Origin: Scedosporium boydii
Taxonomy: Eukaryota; Ascomycota; Sordariomycetes; Microascales; Microascaceae
Assembly: GCA_002221725.1 (NCBI GenBank)
Contig: NJFT01000046.1
Location: forward strand, 62,001-126,000
Direction of reading: 5' to 3'
Length of the DNA: 64,000 nucleotides
Under the pieces are notes generated by a model. That model saw only the letters and a program-made list of their open reading frames with translations, was not told the DNA's origin and ran no database searches. Shown here one piece after another: positions 34,803 to 46,025 of the stretch; the stretch's first letter is position 1; each line of letters begins with the position of its first letter. The translations under genes were made by a program, and so were the position numbers.

Positions 34803-35674
34803 ACTTGGTAGTGTGGTTAGATTAGACTAACCTATACCAAATTGTGTAGTAAGCAAATATGGGAATGTAATTATAAGATAATGTTTGCCTCTATGTTTGC
34901 CGTAGGAACTTTGAAGTGTGCCGAGACGTCGTGTCAGATGTACTGTGTAGTCTCTGAGGTGATTAAATTGTTGTCGTTGGCCTTCCTCCTTCCGATTCAT
35001 GCTGGCCACACTACAGTCACCAAAGTAAACACTGCTTAACTGCCTCACTTGCTTTATGAATACGCACTCCTGCCCCTTGAGTCAGTTGTATCTACCTGAT
35101 ACCAGCCAACGGGCTAGCGTTAGGCTCGTAACATCCATGACATGTGACAGTCTTGCCCATCCGATCAAGTCTGAGCTAAGTTTGACGTTTCATTTCTCTA
35201 TGAAGGCTAGCGTACTATGCCCCATCAGATATTCCAACATTGGCTGTTGCTTGAGGGAGAGATGCGAAAGGGGTACTTTTGCTGCATGATGATGTGAGAA
35301 GGACCGGGAATATGTAGCGGTGCTGTGGGAAGGAATTGAATTTCGCTCCGCCCTAAGGAAACAAGCGCAGTGATGCGTCGTTTGGAGGTGCGAATGTAAC
35401 GACCGAGTGCTTCGCGTGCAGCCCGGGATACAGATTGAGGAGTGGAGCAGATTTTCTCCCATAAGACGATGACCGGGCCGGCTACTCGCTGACAACAAGC
35501 TTGGCCTCCCACGATACTATTTAGTTGTAGGCATCCATCTCGGCCAACACTCCTCAACCAGGCCAATACAAACGAAGTGGATAGCCCTTCTAGATGTCTG
35601 CCACTCATACGGCGTATCTTGTTGTCCTTCCCGGCCGAAACTCAACCAGTTTTCTTCAAGCGAGGACGGCGATC
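34803..35674. other. Intergenic
   Basis: I see no gene or repeat. Confidence 0.5.
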
Positions 35675-37726
35675 ATGGCGGAGCAACGTGAGGTTTGTTT
35701 TCTCCATTCCAACGATGTGGTACGTTCCATGTTCCAACCGCCGCCGTTTTGGCCAAGACCGGCCCCCTCCCTTTTCCCCCGCGCTCTTCCCCCTTCCCAA
35801 ACCGACCTTCAGCAGCGATGTATCACGCAATGCTCACATGTGTTTGTTTCTAGTATCACATCTCCGATGCCGCACTGATTAGTCGGTTTGCGTCCGTTTA
35901 CGCTGATCCATGCCGCATTACAAGCCCAGCAACAACTGCCCGAAACGAACCGATCCAATTTCGAATCTTCAGTGGTGATGTGTTCTCTCCATCCCTCGAG
36001 GCGTCCGTGCTTCGGGGTGAGCACATGACGGACCTGGTGAATGCACTAAACATAGACGTGGCTTGTTACGGCAACCATGACTTTGACTTTGGCGAGCACC
36101 GCCTTTGTGAACTGGCGCAGAAGACGAATTTCCCGTGGACGTTGTCAAATGCAATTCGCAAAGCGCACGTCGGCCAACCCCTAACCGAGCCCCTGCTCGC
36201 TCAGGCTTGTGAGTACGTTATTAAAGACGTACCCAGATACAGGATTGGCTTCTTTGGCCTGGCTGGCACGTATGTTACTTCATTTTACTCTTCCCCATAT
36301 CCAGGAAGATCTGACTCAAACGTTAAGACTGACGGCACGATGAAGGTGCGTGCTAAGCATTCTAAATTTTTCACTTAAATAGTGACTGGCCGTCAAACTG
36401 CCAACACCTTCCGAAGAGTGACATCTTGGATCCGACGATCATCGCGAAGAAGATTGCGCGTCACCTCCGAAGGTACGAAAACTGCGATTTAGTCATCGCT
36501 ATAACGCATATGCGGCTTGCTGAAGACATTTGAGGTTTCTCAAAACACGCTCGCTGGAGACGAGAGGGTTGACTTTATCTTCGGCGGTCACGACCATTTC
36601 ACTGTCCAAAGAGCATCTCACGAGACTAACGCGGATCCAAAAGTGGCTCAGCTGCACTCTGATGATAATATTGGTTTACCAATTACCGAGTTCGGCGGGG
36701 ACATACGCATCATTAAGAGCGGCACAGACTGGAGAGGGCTCTCGATACTTAATGCTATCATCCAGCGCAGACCTGACGGTCGCGCATCGATCATCAATGT
36801 GAAGCGTAAGGGCGAAGTCAAGCCCCAAAATTTTGAAGGAAAAAAAAACGGATAATCTGCTCACTTAATTTGTCAATTTAGTAAAGCAGATTTCCCACCT
36901 TCCAAGCATGTCGCAGTACAATGATATCCCTCCCTGCCCGAAGGTGCTTGAAGTCCTAGCAGCGACCCACGCCCGAATCGAAAAGGTGGTCGAACAACCT
37001 CTCTTGCATACTAAAGTTCCTTTGGAAGGCCGGACACACATAATCCGCAGCCGAGAATCTAACCTGGGAAACATGCTCGCCGACGCAGTCCGCGCGTTTT
37101 ACCAAGTGGACGTCGCCTTTGTCAACAGCGGTGCCATTCGCTGCGATCGCATCATTCAACCCAGTGGTGGAGTTCCTCTCAAGATAAGAGACGTCGTCGA
37201 CATAAGCCCCTTCGACAACGCCTTTGTGGTAAAAGAGGCTACGGGAAGCACGCTGTGGGATGCTCTTGAGAACTCGGTATCTGATGCGCATACAGATGGA
37301 CGATTCTTGCAGGTTTCCGGCCTGCGTGTGGCCATAGACTGGGCTCGCAGCGAAGGAAGCAGAATTGTCGGTGTTAACTATGTTCCTAGGAATGATGCAA
37401 TGCCTCATACCCTTGATCTCGATCAAGTATATACGGTGGCAATGGTTGACTTCATCGCCTCTGGGTATGATGGGTATACCTGCTTCAAGAACACCAAAAC
37501 TTTGGTTGACCGCGAGGGGGCCATGACTGATACGAATTTGTTACTGGAGATTTTTGGTCGAGCGTTCTCTAGCCAGGATGGTGATGAGGTTGCTGACAGC
37601 ACTACTGAGGGAATCGAAAGGGCCAAGAACGCTGTAGTCCTAGGACGTAACTCCAAGGACGGTCTGCCCGTTGTAAAGCCAGTGTTGGATGGCCGGATCA
37701 CGACAGTACCTGTGTCTACCCTGTAG
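35675..37726 (+). pseudogene. 5'-nucleotidase-like metallophosphoesterase with one extra base
   Basis: Exons are 35675-35719, 35854-36269, 36383-36805 and 36882-37726. The protein would be about 575 residues. It has the calcineurin-like motifs HSND, CYGNHDFDFG, THM and FGGHDH, and a 5'-nucleotidase C-terminal domain (ESNLGNMLADAVR, FVNSGAIRCD). There is no signal peptide, so a cytosolic enzyme acting on nucleotides or another phosphoester is likely; the substrate is unknown. In exon 3 the frame RLAEDI runs into TGA at 36531-36533, while VSQNTLAGDERVDF continues in the next frame. Removing one T from the TTT at 36529-36531 would restore a continuous frame. This could be a homopolymer error or a young lesion. 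All metal ligands I can see are intact. Confidence 0.75.
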
Positions 37727-38944
37727 ATACTGGTGGGAATACGTTGTGGCAGCATCATAGGCGAGGAAATAGACCAATATAGCAGTTGTATTTCCGTTTT
37801 GGTTGACACAGTGATTTCCCCCAACCATTTTTTTCTCCGGGGCGCGCGGCAGTCTAAAGCCTAACAGAAAATATAAAATATTTGGTGATAATCATGCAAA
37901 CGGAATTCTTGAAGACGTATTGCTAGAGAATAGACAAAGTGGCTTCATGGCCTCGCTAACGTATCTAAGGTTGTACTCCATCTCTATATATCCAATGCAT
38001 TGCTTGTGATTTGTGAATGCCTGCTTTATGGTGACGTCTCAAGATAAACGGTTCGGCCCGTGGCCGTATTTGGCCTGAGCTAATTTACGGTGGTATTGGT
38101 ATAACTCCGGGAACTAACACAATCCAAACTGGTTTTTAGTTATGCCAGTGAAATACGATGTATTCACTATGACTCCCTGCTGACTCGGTGGGAAAATCAG
38201 GTTTATGTTGTTCCAATTGTCGCATCTTGCTTGACTCTAGCTGACATCAATACATCTGCACCACGAGCAAAGGGTGCAATTTAGGACATGGAACGGGATT
38301 GTACAAGTGGGCCACACATCGGCTTCCACGTTTAATGAGACGCAGTCTCTCCTCTCATTGCATGCGCCTCATCTGAAAAGAGTCGAGATAGCTGCCGAAC
38401 ACTAGATTTGGCTTCAAAATCGAGTGTCAATACGATGTAGACACAAGACGATGTGTCGATATTACGAATGCATACTGTCGACGAATACGGCCGTTCCTTT
38501 TGCATCGTTACCGAGGTGCTTTTATTTTTGAGGGCTTTTCTATCTTTTCTAGGGTCTTATGTTGTAATCCATCACCTAAGAGAGTCTGTGGCCCTGATGA
38601 ATAGGCCGTCGTCTAGTAGAAGTCACATCGATGACACCGGAAAGCAAGATACAAACCTGAGTGGTAGTATAGTCCCTGTTTATGACTCTTCTGTCAGTCC
38701 GCATAATGACATACCTCGTAGTTCAGCAGTTCGACAGACATATGAGACCGTAGCGGTTGCTCCGGCGGCGACTGACCTTGCCTGCATCTGTTTGAGTACG
38801 CCTCGATCCTCGACTAAAAGGCTTTGTGGCCTTGTTCGTCCGCCTATGGTTTTCCTCCTCGGGTGTATTCTTCTTGTTTCTTTTTTGTTTTTCTATCGCT
38901 GCCTTTGAATGTACGATATCACTACTTCTCTGCTAAGTTTATGA
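37727..38944. other. Intergenic; one doubtful small open frame
   Basis: A plus-strand frame from ATG 38468 to 38908 encodes about 146 residues with a hydrophobic segment at each end (LLFLRAFLSFLGSYVV and MVFLLGCILLVSFLFF). It resembles no family I know and may be chance. I see nothing else here. Confidence 0.3.
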
Positions 38945-41406
38945 ATGCACCTTGAGCCTCCCTCAATGGATCTACCAAAGAAAAAACACCCTCTTCAGAT
39001 CGGGCTACCGTGGCTACAACACGCATTTTTCGTTCATAGCAAACGACAATCGGACTTGGGAAGCCGCAGCCGTCTGCGATGTCAACGAAAAAGTCATGTC
39101 GTCCTTTTCCAAGGCCCATCCCGAGGTCCCCGCGTATAGCTCGCTCGCCGAATTATTGGTCAAGCACAATGCTCTCGACCTCGCCATTGTTAGTGTTCCC
39201 CATAGATTTCACATGGAATGCTGTAAAGCTTTGGCTGCTGCCAGTGTACCGATTTTGAAAGAAAAGCCCTCTGCAAATTCGCTAGCAGAGTACCGGCAAC
39301 TCGACGAACTGCCTGTCAAGATCGGCGTGACTTTCCAGAAACGCTTTGAACCCCGGTACATCGCCGTGAAGAATCTGTTGCCCCAGATAGGGCAAATTGC
39401 GTCGTTTAGGGCAATCTTGGCGATGAACGTATCTGACCTAGACACAACTTGGAGGGCTATTGATGATGTTGGCGTTATGGTGAGTCGCCTAATTCATACC
39501 CAGGTCTCGGTCTTGGTACTGGGATCACTGCGTGATATACTGATAAATTTCCCAGGAGGATCTCGGTTGCCATATGTTAGATATGGTAGTTTCGCTCTTT
39601 GGTAGACCGACTTCACTAGCCGCTCAGGACTCCAATGGCATCCGGGTAGACCAGACATACGGTGGAGACGACATTTCTAATATGATCATGAACTTTAGGG
39701 AGAACGGACAGCATAACATCGGGAACGTACATCTCTCTCGCGTCGCCCACCGTGGAGAAGAGTCTCTCGCTATCACTGGAACAAACGGCACTCTCCTCCT
39801 AGAGGGAAAGCAGGTTACGATGCGAGATAGCGCTGGGAATGAAACCTTTCGCTTCAGGGATACATCAAGCAAGCAATTTGTGATCCACTCGATGCTCCAA
39901 AGCTTTTCAACTTGGATTAGGAGTGAACAGTCCTCGTCTTCAGTTTTTCCTGCCGCACTGGGCAATCTTGAAGATGTTGTCCGAGTCACAGATGTAATCC
40001 GCCGCTCTTATCGTAATCCAGGAACGACGGAAACTCTACAATCCTCAAACAACTTTCACGAAGCATCGCTGGAGGGGGACCATCATGTCTGGCCATTGCT
40101 CTGCCGAGAATCGGAGGAGGCAATCAAGTAGCAAATGCACTCGTCCTTATCCATCTACAACCGTTCCAACGTATACGAGGTCTTCGAGGACAGGTGGCGC
40201 GAAATGCACGGGCTGAAACATGCCCTTGTCTGCAACTCGGGGACTATCGCCATCCTTCACATGTTTGAGGCGTTGGATCTCCGTCCAGGCGATGAGGTTC
40301 TATGCCCAGTGTACACATTCTTTGCCACGGCTACCCCAATGCTGCAATATGGAGCTATCCCGATATTTTGCGACGCTCTCCTTGACGGTAACATTGATCC
40401 GCAAGAGATTTCGAAACGAGCGACGCCCAAAACCAAAGCCGTTATTGTCACTCACATGTGGGGTTTGCCATGCCGGATGGCCCAGGTTGTGAAGAATGCC
40501 TGCAGGGTCAACGGAGGTATCAAAGTCCTTGAAGACTGCTCGCACGCCCACGGAGCCATGGTTGATGGAAAGCTCGTCGGGACATGGGGCGACATGGCGG
40601 CATGGTCTCTTCAAGCTAAAAAGAACTTGACGGGTGGACAAGCTGGCGTGTTAGCGACGAATTCGACCGACTATTATTCCCGAGCAATCCTACACGGTCA
40701 CTTCAATAAGAGAGCCAAGCGAGAAGTTCCAGAGACTCACCCGCTTCGCAAATTCTGGCGTAAGTTTCTCTAACCCCGGTCTCTCTCTCCCCGAGAAGCT
40801 TTGCTCTAATAGTAACTGTCTTTTCGCGGCTCAGTGACCGGATTGGGTCTGAATCTACGTGCCCACCCGCTGGCTATAGCGCTGGCTAACTAGCAACTTG
40901 ATATCTTTCCTACACATGACCGATACCGGCAGCTTTATGCGGCTTATATCACTAGTGAATTAAAAGAGATCCCGTTCCTTGAGATGTCCGAAGTACATGA
41001 CTCTCAAAAGGATCGCCACTCTTGGTACGCGTTCGTGATGCAATTCAACCCGGACGAGGCCCCACGAGGGTTGACTCGTGAAAAGTTCGTCAAGCAACTC
41101 GAAGAGCGTGGTCTAAAGGAGGTAGACATTCCGAGATCGACCGGCCTCCTTAATGATATGCCACTGTTCACGCAGTCACACGAAGCCATTCCGAGATTCG
41201 GCAACAAACCGTGGACAAAGCCTCAACCGACATCAGACTTTCCCCGTGCCGGCGAGTTTTGGAAGAGAGCAATTAAATTACCCATGTGGGCAACCGAACA
41301 TGACAAACCAATTGTAGAGCGTTACGTTCGCACGTTCCTCGCTGTGGCCGAGGACGCCATTGGGTTCGGGCCAAGAAAGGTTAAAGAGTTCTTTTATCCA
41401 CGCTAG
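38945..41406 (+). pseudogene. Fused Gfo/Idh/MocA dehydrogenase and DegT-type aminotransferase, interrupted
   Basis: The first half is a Gfo/Idh/MocA NAD(P)-dependent sugar dehydrogenase with EKPSA and, across an intron (39480-39555), EDLGCHMLDM. The second half is a DegT/DnrJ/EryC1/StrS PLP aminotransferase with CNSGT, PGDEVLCP, EDCSHAHGA and the PLP-lysine region SLQAKKNLTGG; its intron is 40760-40834. The dehydrogenase frame ends at TAG 40129-40131, and the aminotransferase continues in the same frame three bases later. The residues before that TAG (VWPLLCRESEEAIK) look like the usual WP..eeEEaI start of DegT proteins, so the two domains were probably one polypeptide. A second TAG (40891-40893) replaces a Gln-like position in ALAN*QLD. 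In the N-terminal Rossmann region the ATG frame (QIGL) and the GYRGYN frame differ near 39005. Starts at 38945 or 38966 are possible. Such pairs make amino sugars or aminocyclitols in bacteria. Confidence 0.75.
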
Positions 41407-42077
41407 ACTATAGATTGGGACATCTCTCTATCAAATACAGATATGTCAAGGTGTGGGCAGAGGAAACATAACTTTTATCGTCTTCATCTTCCATTTCATG
41501 ACTAGAACGTTTTGAAGAATGCTTGAAGTAGTGCAATGACTAGGTTCGCGAAGTTCAACACCAGCCTATAAATAGCCTCAGCCCGACCACCAAGACTTTT
41601 CCTTTCCTCCTTCAGACCTGAACAACTGTTCCTGCTTTAACTTGGAGATAGGAGTGAGGAAGATTAGGGGGCAGACTGAAGGGCAGCATCACATAAAATC
41701 GGGTTGGGAATGCAGAAATAACATTTAACAGGGGTGGCTTTCTTCCTTTTCGTTTTGAGTATGCCCGGGCCCAGGCAGCCTTTATTAATGAGTGACGAAG
41801 ATAGCTAGATTCTAAACAAGTTTAAAGAAGAAGAATAATAATCCGGGGAAAGTCCGTCCTAAAGCCTGTACTGGTGTTGTATTTCCAAAACACCGGTTGG
41901 ACCCCGATTTAGAGCGAAATAGATAGGAGCGAGGGCTACCGTGATAGCGGGTGGATTTGATTCTTGACGTTGTTGCCTCTATGGAAAGCTGCTAGAGAAG
42001 GCAACTAGCCATATTCCCGACATTCCCCGCAAAACCCGTCATTCCAGCTCGAGGCGGAAGAGATAGGTGTTCAAAAC
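41407..42077. other. Intergenic
   Basis: I see no gene. Both neighbours end here (convergent). Confidence 0.5.
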
Positions 42078-42460
42078 CTAAATCCAGACGCACCCAGTAC
42101 CCTCCTGGCCGCAGACCATCTATAAACGAAAGAAAGGCCATTAGTAGGTAGTTCTTTTCTCCCGAGATGACTGGTTCTGTGCATTGCTTGAGTAGTTAAA
42201 GGGTTGGTTAGTACGGAAAGGCTTACGGTGTTAGGGGCAGGACCAGGGCAAGTCCAGAGATCACAGGTCTCCTTCTGACCTTTGCAGCGGCAGTTGGTCT
42301 GGCCAACGATTTCCCCGCCGTTGCAGGCGGGTAGGATACGGCTGCAGTCAGCGCGAACCTCGATGTTGCGTGCCTCGAGGCCGCCTTGCTGAATGTTTCT
42401 TGGCATGGCGATGGCGCCAGCACAGAAGAGGGCGATGGCCTGAATAATGGTGAACTGCAT
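42078..42460 (-). CDS. Small secreted cysteine-rich protein
   Basis: There are two exons, 42460-42227 and 42119-42078, giving 91 residues. A signal peptide ends at GAIAM, and a basic site (LEAR or EVR) follows that could be a propeptide cut. The mature part has eight Cys (CSRILPAC, NCRCKG, ETCDLWTC, VCGQEGTGC), which would form four disulfides. The last intron sits between NT and MVCG and adds the final two Cys; reading through it would give a false longer protein. It has the look of fungal effector or antimicrobial-type secreted peptides, but I do not know its function. Confidence 0.7.
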
Positions 42461-42590
42461 TTTGAAAGAAGTTGCTTAAGCGTGTGGGAAAAGTTTGGAA
42501 GCCTGGTGTTCTGAGTGAAGTTGTGGGGGTGATGTGTGGGTGAATTGATGATGGAGAAGATGGGAGCGAAGAGGGCGCGGGCTCGGAGCT

Positions 42591-42598
42591 TTATATAG
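42591..42598 (-). promoter_or_regulatory. TATA box of the small secreted protein gene
   Basis: TATATAA on the minus strand lies about 130 bp upstream of the ATG at 42460. Confidence 0.4.
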
Positions 42599-43960
42599 TT
42601 TCCTGTTCACGAAGAACGCCGACGTTCAGTACGAAGTTAGATTCCCTGGCCCTCCGTCTCCATGCAGTATTCTCATCGAGTTTCTCATCTTCATGACAGT
42701 CCTTTTCGTGACACCCCAAGGAGGAAAGAGTACGACAGGCTGCGTAAGTCTAACCTATCGGGCTGCCATTCGGACTCTGACCTGCTGATGTCCGTCCTAC
42801 TCCTATGAAACATCGAATCCTTCCATGCGAGGTCCTTTCGTTTTTTAGACTGTGGTTGCTGATCATCGCCGAGCTGAAGGGCTCATCGAATACACGTGTC
42901 TAGGAGTTGTTACATGGCGAGGTGGATATTCGGTATAAGCGGCAACCAGGCGGCCGACCAGCCGTCAAACGATGAGAATCTTTCCTCAGTAAGGTAGTAC
43001 ATTACTACAAATGAACACGAAACTCGGGAAGTTGATATTCCACATCCCTTTAGGGGTTCAAGAGGCGGTTTGGCTCCTCAGGAGCCCGATCTGAAAGGTC
43101 CTGCCGATGTGGCATCTATGAATTGGAAGTAGGTAGGAGCCAAGAATGGCTGAAAGACTATGCAACATACCGCCCTCGCTGGCAACGAAGTTTATAAAGC
43201 AACATATTGATTAGTGATCGACATCATAACCGGGTCTAGAATATTGTTACATTTGGTGGCCGGTAAACTTGCGACCCACCCTTGGGCGCGAATGTGATAT
43301 GTTCTCACTTGATGCAGGTTCGGGCGCGCAATGCAGGTATCCGACGGCCCGTTGTAAGCTGACCTCAGCGTTGATTAATCTGCACGCTCCAACTGTTTCG
43401 GCGTTTCTTGGTAGATCGCGACGAGGCAAGCACCTATCAACGCCCCCCGAGAGTGGTTGTGAGCTACTTAGCACTCCGGCGAAGTGTAGCCGATCTCGAG
43501 ATCACCGTCTAGAGTGGAGGGTTCGGCCGACTTTCAGACGCTTAGCCACCTCCTAGGTTGCCTAGGTGCTACAGTAATCATACGAACCATTCCAATCAAA
43601 AGTACTATTTTATTGAGCCTCGTTGACTATGCCCATGACGCGGCCCTCTACTTTCAGATGATAGTGTTGGGTTTTCAGTTTTCCTCTTACGTATGCTAAT
43701 ATGTAAGATGGAGTAAAGTAAATATGCATGTCCATGGCTGCGTCGCAGCAGGAATATGTTGTGTAACAGAACCATGGGTACCTTGTTGGTGGATCTTGGG
43801 GCTATTCTTGACAAAAGAACTGACATGTGGAAACTGAGCATCAAGATTGATGCTGCCTGAAACTTGATTATAAATTGGTGGACTATAGATAACTAGCTAC
43901 TTGGAAGAAGAGGAAGAAAAGGAGGGGAACAAGAAAGAAACATTCCGTCTCATACCCCAG
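42599..43960. other. Intergenic
   Basis: I see no gene. The short plus-strand frame at 43269-43556 has no family features. The stretch ends where the aldo-keto reductase relic begins. Confidence 0.4.
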
Positions 43961-44065
43961 GACAATGCTGTTCCAAACGGAGGAAGCGAATTGAGACTTT
44001 TCAATTCCTCGGAGTACCTCAGTTTTGACAATTACTACGAGGAAGTAGAAGACCTCAAGCTGTAG
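43961..44065 (+). pseudogene. Relic of an aldo-keto reductase C-terminus
   Basis: Thirty-four codons and a stop match the last residues of the AKR gene at 20-21 kb. The relic reads LFNSSEYLSFDNYYEEVED where the full gene reads NFNSLEYLGFDN-NEEVEE, and both open with a DN.V block. Upstream of 43961 the similarity stops at CCCCAG. The rest of the gene is absent. It lies 157 bp from the 3' end of the MFS exporter. Confidence 0.6.
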
Positions 44066-44221
44066 TGGGAGGTCAATTGACGGCTTTTGCGCCTCTATTC
44101 CCATTAATACTTTCGAAACAAGTAGGGGATGAAGAGTGAACAAATGGAGTTATTAGGAGCTCATTTTGATACAATTCCGAACACTTTCTGTAGCCCACTG
44201 CGAGAAAAGAGGATAGCCATA

Positions 44222-46025
44222 TCACGGGTGATCCTTTAGAATAAAGGACTCCAGTGATCCAAGGAACGCAACGCCCGTCAAGGTCCAGAACGCAATGCCT
44301 ACGTATCCAAGGTCGAGGCCTATCGTAAAGATTTTGCCGGTCACGATAGGACCTACAGATCGTGTAAGGCATGAAAATGAAGCAGCGACCCCATTTACTC
44401 GAGCAATAAAATATTTTTCGGATATCGTGTTCGATATTCTACTTGACAAGTTAGGGTGTGTGATAAACAGAGAAGCTGAGGTGTCTCCCCATATGCGAGC
44501 ATCATTACTTACAGCATCGCAGAACATATATATCCAACAGAAGAGAGAATGACCTTTATCCAAAGATCAAACAGCACGAAAATCAAGGACATCCATGGCG
44601 CCAGTTTCGGTAGGATGGGCGTGAAGAGGTACATCGCTGGATAAACGCAGAGGATCACACGATATGCCCGAAGCGGGCCCATGCGATTGATAAAGAGAGG
44701 CACCAAGGTGGCTTGAGTGACGACGGCAACGACGGCTTGCGATAGGAGAATCAACCCGATTTCGTAGTTGCTGTATCCAAACCCGCCGGAATATTGTAGA
44801 AGATGCCGACGAGGTGAGGATTCCGGTCCATTCGGCGCTACGGGGATGGCAAGAAACGTAGGCATTACTGCATCCGATGATACCTTGTGGAAGGCTAGTA
44901 GTGAGACTGAGACGATTTGGAAAATAACCTGTGCAGTGAACGCAACTGCCCTACCCTTGCCCACGGGTGGGCTGAGATGGTCTCCAGGCTCTTTGTCAAC
45001 GGAGATATCTTCCAGTTCATGGATAGAGGGAGCGCCGTGCGCCCTTCCGAGGACCTGCCATTCTGGCTGGCCATTATCCACGAGCTCGTAGTCGCCCTCA
45101 ACTGGTGACATAGGGCTCCATTTCGCGACGAAGCTTTTTATCAGCCGCAAAATACCCAGATTTCGGCTAGGTTGGACCGATAGTTCGGGGTGAGTTTCCG
45201 GTAAAAGAAAGAAAGCTGTTACCCAGCCCACGGCTTGGAAAAATGCGACAGCCAGGTTTGGCAACAAGTATGGATACGAAGTCCATATTGAATTTTGTGG
45301 AAAGATGGACGGATATAATGTGACTGGGTCTGCTAAGAAGCCTCCCAACACTGGTCCAGCCAAATTGCTGTCGGCGGGAGCAATGGGTGTGATGTCAGCT
45401 TGAAGTCTAAGTTTGGACTGCTCACTAATAAGTATGCCAAGACTTTACCCAGTGGATCTCAGGAACGTGATAAACGATAGAGCCTTGGCTATAAGATTGC
45501 CGTCGTCAGATTTGAGAGACGTAAAGGGTCACAAGTCATGCAGTTAAGATCTCATGCCATGGCTTACCCTGCTCATCCTTCTCCGGAACCAACTCCACAA
45601 CGCAGGTTTGGACAAGGCCCACGTTCGGGTTGAAAAGGCCGCCAAAAGCCCTCGAGGCAACGGCCAGTGAGATAGACTTCGAGAATCCCAAGGCAAGCGC
45701 GGTAACGATACCACAAAACGACCCAATCAGCAAGGCCGGCTTGCGACCAATTCGATCGCTTAGCTTGGCCCAGAGCATTCCACTCAAGAATTCGCAAAAA
45801 GTGAATACGGCTATCATGAGCCCTCCGTAGTAGGAGATCTGCATTTCTTCGACGCCGCCGTAAGACCGAATCATGGAATAAACGTAGGGGAATATACTCG
45901 TCCACGCGATTGCCTCGGTTGCTCGAAGCAGGCCTGTATCCGAAGAAAGCCTTGCTGTTAGAAATAAGCACGTTCCTGCAAAGATGCGCGTAAACCATAC
46001 CGAGACTGAAGAGCTGGGATTTCAT
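44222..46025 (-). CDS. MFS transporter, fungal drug/metabolite exporter type
   Basis: There are five exons: 46025-46001, 45933-45568, 45488-45449, 45367-44513 and 44438-44222, giving 500 residues. All joins restore frame. The first 25-bp exon gives MKSQLFSLG and joins LLRATEAIAWTSIFPY, a typical TM1. The MFS A-motif GMLWAKLSDRIGRKPALLIG between TM2 and TM3 is intact, and a motif-C-like region (GNLAGPVLGGFLADP) follows. A long hydrophilic loop sits in the centre, and the C-terminal half has VNGVAASFSCLTRSVGPIVTG. The N-terminus is shorter than usual, so an upstream exon is possible. The substrate is unknown; this subfamily includes efflux and transition-metal or metabolite carriers. Confidence 0.87.

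Noticed and set aside
38468..38908. Possible two-segment membrane protein
   Set aside because: There is no family match and composition is weak; it is mentioned only in the intergenic entry.
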